This document shows, piece by piece, positions 1 through 6,946 of a stretch of DNA of 13,975 nt. Position numbers and translations under genes: made by a program. The DNA is from JABCPE02 sp963521545 (GTDB lineage Bacteria > Bacteroidota > Bacteroidia > Flavobacteriales > Weeksellaceae): NCBI GenBank assembly GCA_963521545.1, contig CAUQVP010000044.1:1-13975 (forward strand). The letters are read 5' to 3'. How positions within the stretch are numbered: the first letter of the stretch is position 1; each line of letters opens with the position of its first letter. The notes under the pieces are model-generated. The model worked only from the letters and a program-made list of their open reading frames with translations, made no database searches and was not told where the DNA came from.

Positions 1-52
1 ACCCCGACAAACAGAACCAAAATCTGGTGTGCTACCGTTACACCATGGGTCT
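1..52 (-). tRNA. tRNA-Gln (UUG), 3' part cut by window edge
   Basis: Read on the minus strand, this is the 5' two thirds of a tRNA: a 7-base acceptor strand AGACCCA, TG, a D arm with the GTGT-AACGGT-AGCAC pattern, and an anticodon arm with the 7-base loop TTTTGGT, which gives anticodon TTG for glutamine. The anticodon stem is CCAGA/TCTGT with a C-T mismatch at its outer pair. The T arm starts with CGGGG just before the edge, so the T loop, the 3' acceptor strand and any encoded CCA lie outside. It is divergent from the HMG-CoA reductase gene and has a good promoter just upstream. A tRNA covariance search on the full sequence would settle the exact ends. Confidence 0.87.
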
Positions 53-68
53 TCCGTTTTAAGTGGTG

Positions 69-99
69 CAAATATACAGACTTTATCATTAATCACAAA
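69..99 (-). promoter_or_regulatory. Promoter of the tRNA-Gln gene
   Basis: On the minus strand a TTTG (96-99) is followed 19 bases later by TATATTTG (69-76), then C. This matches the Bacteroidota primary sigma factor pattern (TTG/TTTG, about 19-20 bases, TAnnTTTG) in both boxes and spacing. The -7 box ends about 17 bases before the first tRNA base at 52, which fits a transcription start a few bases upstream of the mature tRNA. Confidence 0.75.
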
Positions 100-186
100 A
101 ATATTTTTCATTTTTTTTCTAATTTAATTACAAAACATTGATAATCAATTCTATTTTTTACAAAATTATTTTATTTTCTATTTTTG

Positions 187-194
187 TATCTTTG
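187..194 (+). promoter_or_regulatory. Putative -7 box for the HMG-CoA reductase gene
   Basis: TATCTTTG fits TAnnTTTG and lies 21 bases before the ATG at 216, leaving a short leader. A second match, TATTTTTG, sits directly before it at 179-186. I could not find a TTG at the expected distance upstream of either box; the region is a poly-A/T stretch, so the assignment rests on the -7 box and its position. Confidence 0.5.
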
Positions 195-215
195 GATTTT
201 TAAAAATTATATACA

Positions 216-1544
216 ATGAAACGCCCCATAGATGGTTTTTCCAAGCTGCCAAAACAAGAAAAAATAGACTGGCTTATCCAAGAATATTTGGAAAACGATA
301 CTGATTTTGAGTCTGTTTTGAAGCAATATTGGAACGAAGATTTAGAATTACAAAAACTCCATGATGAATTCTCCGAAAATACCATTTCTAATTTTTATCT
401 CCCGTACGGAATCGCTCCTAACTTCCTGATTAACGGGAAACTATACGCCATCCCTATGGCTGTAGAAGAGAGTTCGGTAGTGGCAGCAGCAGCCAAAGCA
501 GCTAAATTCTGGATGGAAAGAGGCGGATTCCAAACAACTATCATCAACACGGAAAAGCTCGGGCATACTCATTTCATTTTCAATGGGAACAAGGAAAAAT
601 TATTCCAGTTCTTTGATTTAACTTTAAAAGAAAAATTATTCGAAGCCACGCAGGACATCACTGCGAATATGCGCAAGAGAGGCGGCGGAATTCTAAACAT
701 TGACCTCATTGACAAAACCAATGAATTGGAAAATTATTTTCAAATCAAAGCAAGTTTTGACACTCGGGATTCTATGGGAGCGAATTTCATCAATTCGTGT
801 TTGGAAGTATTTGGAAAAACGCTGAAAGAAGAGATTTTTGAGTCAGAAATCTTCAGCGAGGAAGAAAAAAATTCCCTGCAAATCATTATGAACATTCTGT
901 CCAACTACACTCCTGAATGTTTAGTAAGAGCCGAAGTTTCTTGTAAAATAGAAGAATTAGGGAATAATGACGGCATCTCGCCAGAAGAATTTGCATGGAA
1001 ATTCAAACAAGCGGTAACGATAGCAGAGATAGACACCTGCCGAGCAACTACGCATAACAAGGGCATCATGAACGGTGTGGATGCAGTGGTTATCGCAACA
1101 GGAAATGACTTTCGAGCAGTGGAAGCCTCCGTGCATGCCTACGCAAGTAAAAACGGAAAATACAGCTCGCTAAGCCACTGCACGATAGAAAACGGGATAT
1201 TTCGATTTTGGATAGAACTGCCTATTTCTGTGGGAGTTGTAGGAGGACTCACGAGCCTTCATCCATTGGTAAAATTCTCTTTGGCTCTTTTAGAAAAACC
1301 TAATGCAAAGGAACTTATGAGCATTTTAGCAGTGTCTGGCCTGGCTCAGAACTTCGCTGCACTTCGCTCGCTGGTTACCACAGGCATCCAAAAAGGACAT
1401 ATGAAAATGCATTTATTCAACATTCTAAACCAGCTGGGCGCAAACGAAGAAGAAAAGAAACTGATTTCTGCTACAATTCAAAATAAAACCTTAAGCTACA
1501 GTGACATAGCTTTGGAATTAGAAAAACTAAGAAAACAGAAATAA
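216..1544 (+). CDS. mvaA: Class II (NADH-type) hydroxymethylglutaryl-CoA reductase
   Basis: Interconverts HMG-CoA and mevalonate. The 442-residue length and motifs fit the class II enzymes typified by Pseudomonas mevalonii: PMAVEESSVVAAA with the catalytic Glu near residue 84, DSMGAN near 186, NKGI with Lys near 282, ATGNDFRAVEA with Asp near 298, GGLTSLHPLV, and AQNFAALRSL leading to GIQKGHMKMH with the catalytic His near 395. The spacing between Lys, Asp and His is almost the same as in P. mevalonii. The ATG at 216 is the first Met in frame and sits just after a TAnnTTTG box. Automatic pipelines call this family 'degradative', but flavobacteria generally make isoprenoids through mevalonate, so a biosynthetic role is more likely (inference). 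It is a single-gene unit ended by a two-way terminator; no other mevalonate pathway gene is adjacent here. Confidence 0.93.
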   Translation: MKRPIDGFSKLPKQEKIDWLIQEYLENDTDFESVLKQYWNEDLELQKLHDEFSENTISNFYLPYGIAPNFLINGKLYAIPMAVEESSVVAAAAKAAKFWMERGGFQTTIINTEKLGHTHFIFNGNKEKLFQFFDLTLKEKLFEATQDITANMRKRGGGILNIDLIDKTNELENYFQIKASFDTRDSMGANFINSCLEVFGKTLKEEIFESEIFSEEEKNSLQIIMNILSNYTPECLVRAEVSCKIEELGNNDGISPEEFAWKFKQAVTIAEIDTCRATTHNKGIMNGVDAVVIATGNDFRAVEASVHAYASKNGKYSSLSHCTIENGIFRFWIELPISVGVVGGLTSLHPLVKFSLALLEKPNAKELMSILAVSGLAQNFAALRSLVTTGIQKGHMKMHLFNILNQLGANEEEKKLISATIQNKTLSYSDIALELEKLRKQK

Positions 1545-1550
1545 TATTAA

Positions 1551-1575
1551 AAAAATCCCTTTAATAGGGATTTTT
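1551..1575. terminator. Bidirectional intrinsic terminator, HMGR/M1 peptidase
   Basis: A perfect 10-bp stem AAAAATCCCT (1551-1560) / AGGGATTTTT (1566-1575) with loop TTAAT. An A tract before it and a T tract after it give a U run on either strand. It lies between two convergent genes, and the T tract runs into the stop codon of the minus-strand gene (1576-1578). Confidence 0.85.
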
Positions 1576-3189
1576 TTATTTTTTCAAAACTTCTATATAG
1601 TAGTTGTCATCTATTTCCACAGCCTTATCATTAGCCAAAGTAATAGTCTGCCATTCCTGAGTAGGAGCTATATGCGTAGAATGGCTTTTTAGTTTCACAG
1701 GCATTCTGAAATTCTTTATCGTGTTATTCCAGCGGAATTTCAGCTGATTTCCTTTTTGCTCATATTCCAGCTGTGGGATTTTTGTCGTTCTCAAATACTG
1801 ATCAAAAACAAGTGAAAAATCTATCCCTGCTTTTTTGCTGATATAATCTTCTATCTGCTTAGAGGTCACTATTTTATGATAAAAATCTGTATTCATTCCC
1901 AAAAGAATCTGTCTGAATTTTTCATCATTATTGATAACCTGTCTGATGGTATGTATCATATTTGCCCCTTTTATATATTGGTCCATACTACCCGTTTTTC
2001 TCACTCCATATGTGCCTATGATAGGCTGATCATTCAGGATATTTTTTCTAAGTCCTTTTATATAGGTATTTGCGGCGTTTTTGTCCATATAACTTTCCGT
2101 GAATAGGACTTCTGAATAAGTCGTAAAAGCCTCATGTATCCACATATCGGCCTTGTCTTGGGCTGTGATATTATTCCCAAACCATTCGTGTCCACTTTCG
2201 TGAACGATGATGAAATCCCAATACAAGCCCACGCCAGTTCCTGACAAATCCCTTCCATAGTAACCATTCTGATAGCCGTTTCCATACGCTACATTACTCT
2301 GGTGCTCCATTCCTAAATATGGAGATTCTACCAGTTTGTAGCCGTCTTTATAGAAAGGATACCCACCGAACCAATGTTCAAAAGCTTTGAGCATAGGTTT
2401 TACCTGCTGGAACTGCTTTTGGGCTTTTTCTAAATTATAATCCAAAACCCAATAGTCCAAAGTTAGCATTCCCCTCTTACCCGAATATTCATCAGAAAAA
2501 TGAACATATTTCCCGATGTAAGGAATGATATTATATGAGTTTATAGGATTTTTGACTTCCCAAGTAAAGATGTTTTTGTCCTTTTTAACGCTCCATTCTA
2601 CTAATTTCCCATTTCCTACTCCCACCAAATCTTTCGGAGTAGTGATAGCGAGGGTCATTCCCATATCTGGCTCATCGCCCCAGTATTCTTTTATTGGAAG
2701 CCACACGCTCGCCCCTATACCTTCGCAGGCTATGGACATCCACGGATTTCCTTTTTCATCTTGTGTGAAAACCCAGCCGCCATCCCAAGGCGCATTTTTA
2801 GCGATGATAGGATTTCCGCTAAAATCTATTTCCAAAGTATGAGTCTGCCCTTTTTTAAAACTTTCTTTCGTTTCTAAGAAGATAAAATTACCATCCACTT
2901 TCGTAGATTTTATTCTAAAACTAGAGCGAATGCTGTCATACTTCATCGGCTGCTGTAAATCTATCTGAAAAACAGGATTTCTCATAGACTTTGTTATTTT
3001 GAATGTTATTTTATTGCTTCCTTTCAGGCTTTTTTGTTCATAGTTGGGCTCTACTTTCACATCATATCTCTGGACATCCCAAAAATCACGGTATGCAGTA
3101 TTAGAACCCAAAAGTGTATCTTTTTTTGTAAAATTTTGACCAAAAGCCAAATACACCGAAAACAGAAATAACAATTTTATTATCTTCAT
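1576..3189 (-). CDS. Exported M1 family zinc metallopeptidase (aminopeptidase type)
   Basis: Zinc peptidase of the M1 family, which removes N-terminal residues from peptides. The N terminus is a Sec signal (Lys residues, then a hydrophobic stretch to about residue 16, AFGQ), so the protein acts in the periplasm or outside the cell; a lipoprotein Cys is not seen. The N-terminal beta-rich domain (about 35-235) is followed by a thermolysin-like domain: GMEHQ near 293 in place of GAMEN, HESGH at 330-334 with Glu353 as the third zinc ligand, and the catalytic Tyr405 in YIKG. At 537 residues it stops soon after the helical region and lacks the long C-terminal domain of classical aminopeptidase N. 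No type IX secretion sorting domain is visible at the C terminus. It is a monocistronic minus-strand gene with a shared terminator. The exact specificity cannot be read from sequence. Confidence 0.9.
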   Translation of the reverse strand: MKIIKLLFLFSVYLAFGQNFTKKDTLLGSNTAYRDFWDVQRYDVKVEPNYEQKSLKGSNKITFKITKSMRNPVFQIDLQQPMKYDSIRSSFRIKSTKVDGNFIFLETKESFKKGQTHTLEIDFSGNPIIAKNAPWDGGWVFTQDEKGNPWMSIACEGIGASVWLPIKEYWGDEPDMGMTLAITTPKDLVGVGNGKLVEWSVKKDKNIFTWEVKNPINSYNIIPYIGKYVHFSDEYSGKRGMLTLDYWVLDYNLEKAQKQFQQVKPMLKAFEHWFGGYPFYKDGYKLVESPYLGMEHQSNVAYGNGYQNGYYGRDLSGTGVGLYWDFIIVHESGHEWFGNNITAQDKADMWIHEAFTTYSEVLFTESYMDKNAANTYIKGLRKNILNDQPIIGTYGVRKTGSMDQYIKGANMIHTIRQVINNDEKFRQILLGMNTDFYHKIVTSKQIEDYISKKAGIDFSLVFDQYLRTTKIPQLEYEQKGNQLKFRWNNTIKNFRMPVKLKSHSTHIAPTQEWQTITLANDKAVEIDDNYYIEVLKK

Positions 3190-3320
3190 AAGTTTAACTT
3201 TTTTAAAGGCATAAAGTTATTAAAATTAAAGTTAATTTTTGTATTTTAGCCAAAAGTTTTTGGGATTTTAGACTTTTATATTTTCCCAATTTTTTGAAAA
3301 TTTTATTAAATCTTTTATTT

Positions 3321-3671
3321 ATGCAAAAATCAAACAAACCCATTGCAGGCTACCATTTATTGATGATTCTTTCAGCTGTAGACCACGAATTTTCACCAAA
3401 AGAAGGACTAAAAATACAAGAATATCTGTCGGAAGAATTTCCGTTCAGAATCAATCTGGATAACGAGCTGGAAGTCATCGCTTCCCTGCAGCCAGAGGAC
3501 TGGAAAGACCATTTCGAGTTCCATGCGCGCTGTTTCTATGATGATTCTACCGAGGAGGAAAGAAAAAACTTCGCTGAGTTTGCAAAAACACTCATCAAAG
3601 CCGATGAGCAGGTAACTGAGCGTGAACATCAGTTCTATAAACTGATGAAAAACATCTGGAAACTGGATTAA
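3321..3671 (+). CDS. TerB-like small helical protein
   Basis: An acidic, all-helical cytosolic protein of 116 residues without signal or membrane segment. Two similar acidic helix-turn elements are visible, DHEFSPKEG near residue 21 and KADEQVTEREHQF near 94. They resemble the paired, often metal-binding acidic motifs of the TerB/DjlA-N domain family, and I assign it there with moderate confidence. TerB domains occur in tellurite resistance and stress proteins, but most stand-alone copies have no known role, and nothing nearby is a ter gene. The frame stays open upstream to a TTG at 3294; I chose the ATG at 3321 because that TTG extension encodes only a Leu-rich scrap and flavobacteria rarely start at TTG. 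It leads the plus-strand run to the TonB-like gene 68 bases downstream. Confidence 0.7.
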   Translation: MQKSNKPIAGYHLLMILSAVDHEFSPKEGLKIQEYLSEEFPFRINLDNELEVIASLQPEDWKDHFEFHARCFYDDSTEEERKNFAEFAKTLIKADEQVTEREHQFYKLMKNIWKLD

Positions 3672-3739
3672 GTCAAGGAAAAAAGCTGGTATTTAAAAGC
3701 AGAAAATACAGAATTTCATTAAAAATAAAACTAACTGCT

Positions 3740-4315
3740 ATGAAAAGGTTTTGGTCATTTTTACTCATTATTTTGTTTTTAGGATTTTCAGCCCATGTGC
3801 AGGCTCAGAAAAAAGGTAAGAAATCCTACAAAAAACGCCATAAAACAAAGAAAAGCCCGTCACTTCCCTACAGCTACTATCTTCCTGTAGAACTTCCACA
3901 TTGCAAGCTTCCCAAAGCTGATGAGGAACTGGATGAGGAACTGGATGAAAGCAGAGATTATCTCATTATACAAGTAGATGAACCGCCCATTTTTGAGGTA
4001 TGCAAGGATAATATTAACAAGAGAAAATGCTTCCAAGACCAACTGGAACAGCATGTGAAGATACATTTTAACCCAAATAATATTGATGCCGAAAAAAGCA
4101 AAGTGTATAAAGTGTATGTAGCTTTCAGGATTGATAAAACAGGCGAAGTGGAGGTGCTTTTCAGCAGAAGTGAAAACGAAACGCTCAAAAAAGAAGCGGA
4201 AAGAATTATCAGCCTCCTGCCAAAGTTCATCCCTGCACAAAAAAGAGGCAAAAATGTGAAAACATACTATATAAAAAGCATTTTCTTTGAAAATAAAAAT
4301 ATTAAAACTGATTAA
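3740..4315 (+). CDS. Exported TonB C-terminal-domain-like protein
   Basis: A 191-residue protein of uncertain function. Residues 1-22 form a signal peptide (MKRFW, hydrophobic core to about 17, VQA then Gln), followed by a very basic stretch (about 24-38, mostly Lys/Arg), an acidic stretch with a repeated DEEL unit (about 61-70), and a C-terminal domain from about 83. That domain contains VYVAFRIDKTGEVEV, a helix with many Glu and Lys, then LPKFIPAQKRGKNV and a last beta strand. This order (conserved beta turn, helix, 'P-x-PA..GK.V', strand) is the TonB C-terminal fold common in flavobacteria. Cys residues are at 55, 88 and 97. Unlike a true TonB, it has no Pro-rich periplasm-spanning linker, and the N-terminal segment looks cleavable, so I doubt it energises receptors. 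It is 20 bases upstream of tpiA and likely cotranscribed. Confidence 0.65.
   Translation: MKRFWSFLLIILFLGFSAHVQAQKKGKKSYKKRHKTKKSPSLPYSYYLPVELPHCKLPKADEELDEELDESRDYLIIQVDEPPIFEVCKDNINKRKCFQDQLEQHVKIHFNPNNIDAEKSKVYKVYVAFRIDKTGEVEVLFSRSENETLKKEAERIISLLPKFIPAQKRGKNVKTYYIKSIFFENKNIKTD
3920..3943 (+). repeat. Two-copy 12-base tandem repeat inside the TonB-like gene
   Basis: GATGAGGAACTG occurs twice in direct succession (3920-3931 and 3932-3943), followed by a partial third start GATGAA. It encodes the acidic DEEL-DEEL-DE stretch. Being a multiple of three, copy-number change would keep the frame. Confidence 0.9.
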
Positions 4316-4335
4316 TAACAATAAATAAAATAATT

Positions 4336-5094
4336 ATGAGAAAAAACATCGTCGCTGGAAACTGGAAAATGAACAAAAATTTCCAAGAAGCAGAAGCCCT
4401 TATGCGTCAGTTAGCCGAATACAAAAAGAATAACAAAACCAACTGCGAGGTGTATATCGCTCCACCAAGTCTGTATCTGACCACAGCTAAAAATATTTTT
4501 GCGAATGATGAAGTAAAAGTCTTTTCGCAAGATATTTCCGAGCACGACAAAGGTGCCTACACTGGTGAAATTTCCGTAGAAATGATAAAATCTGCTGGAC
4601 TAAACGGAAGCATCGTAGCCCACTCTGAAAGAAGACAATACCACAACGAAACCGACAGCCATGCAGCACAAAAAGTAAAAAACCTACTGAATGCAGGGCT
4701 TACGCCTATCTACTGCAACGGAGAAACTATGGAACAAAGAAAAGCTGGACAGCATCTCGATATAGTAAAAAAACAAACCGAAACAGCGCTTTTTGAACTT
4801 TCTGCGGAGGAAATCAAAAAAGTGGTTATCGCTTACGAACCTGTTTGGGCTATCGGAACAGGAGAAACTGCTACGCCAGAACAGGCGCAGGAAATCCACG
4901 CTTTCATCCGAAACCTTATCGCTGAGAAATACGGAAAAGACACCGCAGACGAAATCTCCATTCTCTACGGAGGTTCGGTAAAGCCAGACAACGCAAAAGA
5001 AATCTTCTCGCAGCCTGATATAGATGGCGGACTTATCGGTGGTGCATCGCTAAAAATAGAAGATTTTTCTAAAATCATCGAGGCTTTTAACTAA
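4336..5094 (+). CDS. tpiA: Triosephosphate isomerase
   Basis: Interconverts dihydroxyacetone phosphate and glyceraldehyde 3-phosphate in glycolysis and gluconeogenesis; cytosolic (beta/alpha)8 barrel, normally a dimer. Every hallmark is in place across a standard 252 residues: NWKMN with Asn9 and Lys11, AHSERR with the catalytic His96, AYEPVWAIGTG with the general base Glu168 and the start of flexible loop 6, YGGSVKPDNA near 211-220, and the phosphate-gripping GGLIGGASL near 231. The usual CIGE/CVGE turn reads CNGE (127-130), keeping the conserved Cys and Glu. The start is the only sensible ATG, 20 bases after the TonB-like gene, so the two are probably one transcript, which ends at the terminator beginning near 5116. 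Confidence 0.98.
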   Translation: MRKNIVAGNWKMNKNFQEAEALMRQLAEYKKNNKTNCEVYIAPPSLYLTTAKNIFANDEVKVFSQDISEHDKGAYTGEISVEMIKSAGLNGSIVAHSERRQYHNETDSHAAQKVKNLLNAGLTPIYCNGETMEQRKAGQHLDIVKKQTETALFELSAEEIKKVVIAYEPVWAIGTGETATPEQAQEIHAFIRNLIAEKYGKDTADEISILYGGSVKPDNAKEIFSQPDIDGGLIGGASLKIEDFSKIIEAFN

Positions 5095-5115
5095 TTAAAT
5101 TTATACAAAATTCAA

Positions 5116-5162
5116 GGTGTAGCTGGTAAAACTAAAAAAGTTCCTGCCACTACACCATTTTT
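5116..5162 (+). terminator. Intrinsic terminator after tpiA
   Basis: GGTGTAG (5116-5122) pairs with CTACACC (5150-5156). Past a bulged C5123 the stem goes on as TGG/CCA (5124-5126 with 5147-5149), and it is followed by A and five T residues (5158-5162). It starts about 20 bases after the tpiA stop codon. The large internal A-rich loop makes it weaker than the other terminators here. Confidence 0.7.
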
Positions 5163-5174
5163 AAATAAAGCCGA

Positions 5175-5218
5175 GATTTAAATTAAAAATCGTGGTTTAT
5201 CATTAAGTGAATAACCAC
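5175..5218 (+). other. Two small inverted repeats upstream of rdgB
   Basis: GATTT (5175-5179) / AAATC (5187-5191), and directly after it GTGGTT-T-AT (5192-5200) / AT-AACCAC (5211-5218) with loop CATTAAGTGA. Neither has a T run, so they are not terminators. They lie in the expected rdgB promoter/leader region, where I could not find a clear TAnnTTTG box. They could be an operator, an mRNA leader structure, or chance in AT-rich DNA. Confidence 0.4.
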
Positions 5219-5242
5219 ACTAAAGATTGTTTTACTAAATAT

Positions 5243-5815
5243 ATGGAAATACTACTTGCCACACACAACGAGCATAAAAAAGATGAAATTCAAGAAATTT
5301 TAGGCGAAAAATATCATGTCACCAGCCTTACTGATTATCAGCTCTTTGATGAAATTGAAGAAAATGGAACTACCTTTCACGAAAACGCCCTTATCAAGGC
5401 CAAATATTGTTTTGAGAAAACTGGAAAGCCAAGCGTAGGAGATGACAGCGGTCTGGTTATCCCAGCTTTGGACGGAAGACCTGGTATTTTTTCGGCAAGG
5501 TATGCAGGGAAGCATGATTTTGAGGCAAATATCCAAAAAGTCCTCACCGAAATGCAGGATATAGAAAACCGCGAGGCGTATTTCATCACGGTAATGTGTC
5601 TGATGGATGAAACAGGCGAAAACTATTTCGAAGGCAGAGTATACGGCACTATTTCCAAAGAAAAAAGAGGCGAAAAAGGCTTTGGGTACGACCCTATTTT
5701 CATTCCAAAAGGCTATGAAATTTCTTTTGCCGAGATGCCTTCAAAACAAAAAAATAGCATCAGCCACAGGTCTGAAGCAGTGGGCAAATTTTTAAAATTT
5801 TTAAATAAGGAATAA
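5243..5815 (+). CDS. rdgB: RdgB/HAM1 non-canonical purine NTP pyrophosphatase
   Basis: Hydrolyses dITP, dXTP and ITP to the monophosphates and pyrophosphate, keeping deaminated purines out of DNA and RNA. The protein has 190 residues, the usual family length. It shows the N-terminal ATHNEHKKDEI nucleotide-binding motif, GDDSGL with the catalytic Asp68, GRPGIFSARYAG, the GFGYDPIF base-recognition motif near 146-153, and the SHR near 174-176. The frame is open upstream to a GTG at 5207, but family members begin with M-x-(I/L)-L-x-A-T at exactly the ATG at 5243, and the GTG falls within an inverted repeat, so I use the ATG. The DAHP synthase gene follows after 7 bases and is probably cotranscribed. 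Confidence 0.95.
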   Translation: MEILLATHNEHKKDEIQEILGEKYHVTSLTDYQLFDEIEENGTTFHENALIKAKYCFEKTGKPSVGDDSGLVIPALDGRPGIFSARYAGKHDFEANIQKVLTEMQDIENREAYFITVMCLMDETGENYFEGRVYGTISKEKRGEKGFGYDPIFIPKGYEISFAEMPSKQKNSISHRSEAVGKFLKFLNKE

Positions 5816-5822
5816 AAAAAGA

Positions 5823-6905
5823 ATGACTAAACAGGATTATTCCAACCAATGGCTGAAAGACTTGAAGCTCAGCAGACCTCTCATCATCGTTGGCCCTTGC
5901 AGCGCTGAAACCGAAGAGCAAATGCTGGAAACAGCCAAAAACCTGAAAAACAACGAAATAGACTTCTTCCGAGCAGGCATCTGGAAACCTCGGACGCGCC
6001 CAGGTGGTTTTGAAGGTGTGGGAGAAATCGGGCTGAATTGGCTGAAAAAAGTAAAAGAAGTCACAGGACTGAAAACCGCGACCGAAGTAGCCAACCGAGA
6101 CCATATAAAACTAGCACTGGAATACGATGTAGATTTGCTTTGGATAGGTGCTAGAACTACGGTAAATCCGTTCATTGTCCAAGAAATAGCCGATGAACTA
6201 AAAGGAACTGACAAAATAGTACTTGTCAAAAACCCTGTAAATCCTGACCTTGCTCTGTGGATAGGAGCTTTGGAACGGCTTAAAATGGCTGGTATAGAGA
6301 AACTTGGCGCTGTACATCGTGGATTTTCTTCCTATGAAAAATCTAAATACCGTAACATTCCAGAATGGCAGATTCCGATAGAACTGAAAAATATTTTCCC
6401 TAATCTGCCCATCATCTGCGACCCTTCGCACATCTCAGGAAACCGAGAACTGATAGGCGAAATCTCGCAAACAGCACTTGACCTCAACTTTGATGGGCTG
6501 ATGATAGAGTCCCACTGCATCCCAGAAAAAGCATGGAGCGATGCCCAGCAGCAGATTACACCAGAGACACTTTCGGAGATGCTACAAAAACTGGTTCTTC
6601 GCAGAGAGAATACGGAAGAAATTGATTTTCAGATACAACTGAAAACCCTCCGTTCACAAATTGACATTCTGGATGAGCAGCTGCTGGATTTGATAAGAAA
6701 AAGAATGGAAATCGCTGACAATATCGGCAAACTCAAAAAACAAAAAAATATATCTGTCCTCCAAAACAAACGCTGGAACGAGATAATAGAACGAATGAAA
6801 ATCCTCGGAAAAGAAAAAAATCTTTCAGAAGAGCTGATTCTCAAAATATTCAAAGCCATACACCAAGAGTCCATCGATAGACAGGAAGATATTTTATCTA
6901 AATAA
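5823..6905 (+). CDS. Bifunctional DAHP synthase / chorismate mutase
   Basis: Catalyses the first step of the shikimate pathway (phosphoenolpyruvate plus erythrose 4-phosphate to DAHP) and the chorismate-to-prephenate step towards Phe and Tyr. The type I-beta DAHP synthase barrel spans about 1-260: GPCSAE with metal ligand Cys26, KPRTRPGGF from Lys55, VKNP near 135, DPSHISG with His203, MIESH with Glu229 and Asp240. An AroQ helical chorismate mutase follows at about 270-360: Arg277, Arg294, Lys305, Arg317, Ser350 and Gln354 match E. coli Arg11, Arg28, Lys39, Arg51, Ser84 and Gln88. The barrel-first order is that of the Prevotella nigrescens enzyme, where prephenate bound at the mutase domain inhibits the synthase; the same control here is an inference. 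ATG at 5823 follows an A-rich, GA-containing leader. Confidence 0.96.
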   Translation: MTKQDYSNQWLKDLKLSRPLIIVGPCSAETEEQMLETAKNLKNNEIDFFRAGIWKPRTRPGGFEGVGEIGLNWLKKVKEVTGLKTATEVANRDHIKLALEYDVDLLWIGARTTVNPFIVQEIADELKGTDKIVLVKNPVNPDLALWIGALERLKMAGIEKLGAVHRGFSSYEKSKYRNIPEWQIPIELKNIFPNLPIICDPSHISGNRELIGEISQTALDLNFDGLMIESHCIPEKAWSDAQQQITPETLSEMLQKLVLRRENTEEIDFQIQLKTLRSQIDILDEQLLDLIRKRMEIADNIGKLKKQKNISVLQNKRWNEIIERMKILGKEKNLSEELILKIFKAIHQESIDRQEDILSK

Positions 6906-6941
6906 AAAAACGGTAATTCTAAAATTAGAATTACCGTTTTT
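6906..6941. terminator. Strong bidirectional terminator after DAHPS-CM
   Basis: A perfect 15-bp stem, 6906-6920 against 6927-6941, with AAAATT as loop. The five A residues at the 5' side and five T residues at the 3' side make it work on either strand. It begins immediately after the stop codon and ends five bases before the stop codon of the convergent 85-residue gene. Confidence 0.9.
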
Positions 6942-6946
6942 GTATA

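Noticed and set aside
3294..3320. TTG start for the TerB-like gene, adding nine residues
   Set aside because: The ATG at 3321 begins the soluble helical protein; the extension is a short hydrophobic scrap and TTG starts are rare in this group.
3860..4321. A 153-residue open frame opposite the TonB-like gene
   Set aside because: Phe- and Ile-rich antisense translation of a Lys/Glu-rich gene; no start context and no motif.
5760..6229. Two long minus-strand open frames inside the rdgB/DAHP synthase genes
   Set aside because: Antisense shadows of well-supported genes; composition is Ser/Phe-rich as expected for the reverse of Lys/Glu-rich coding sequence.
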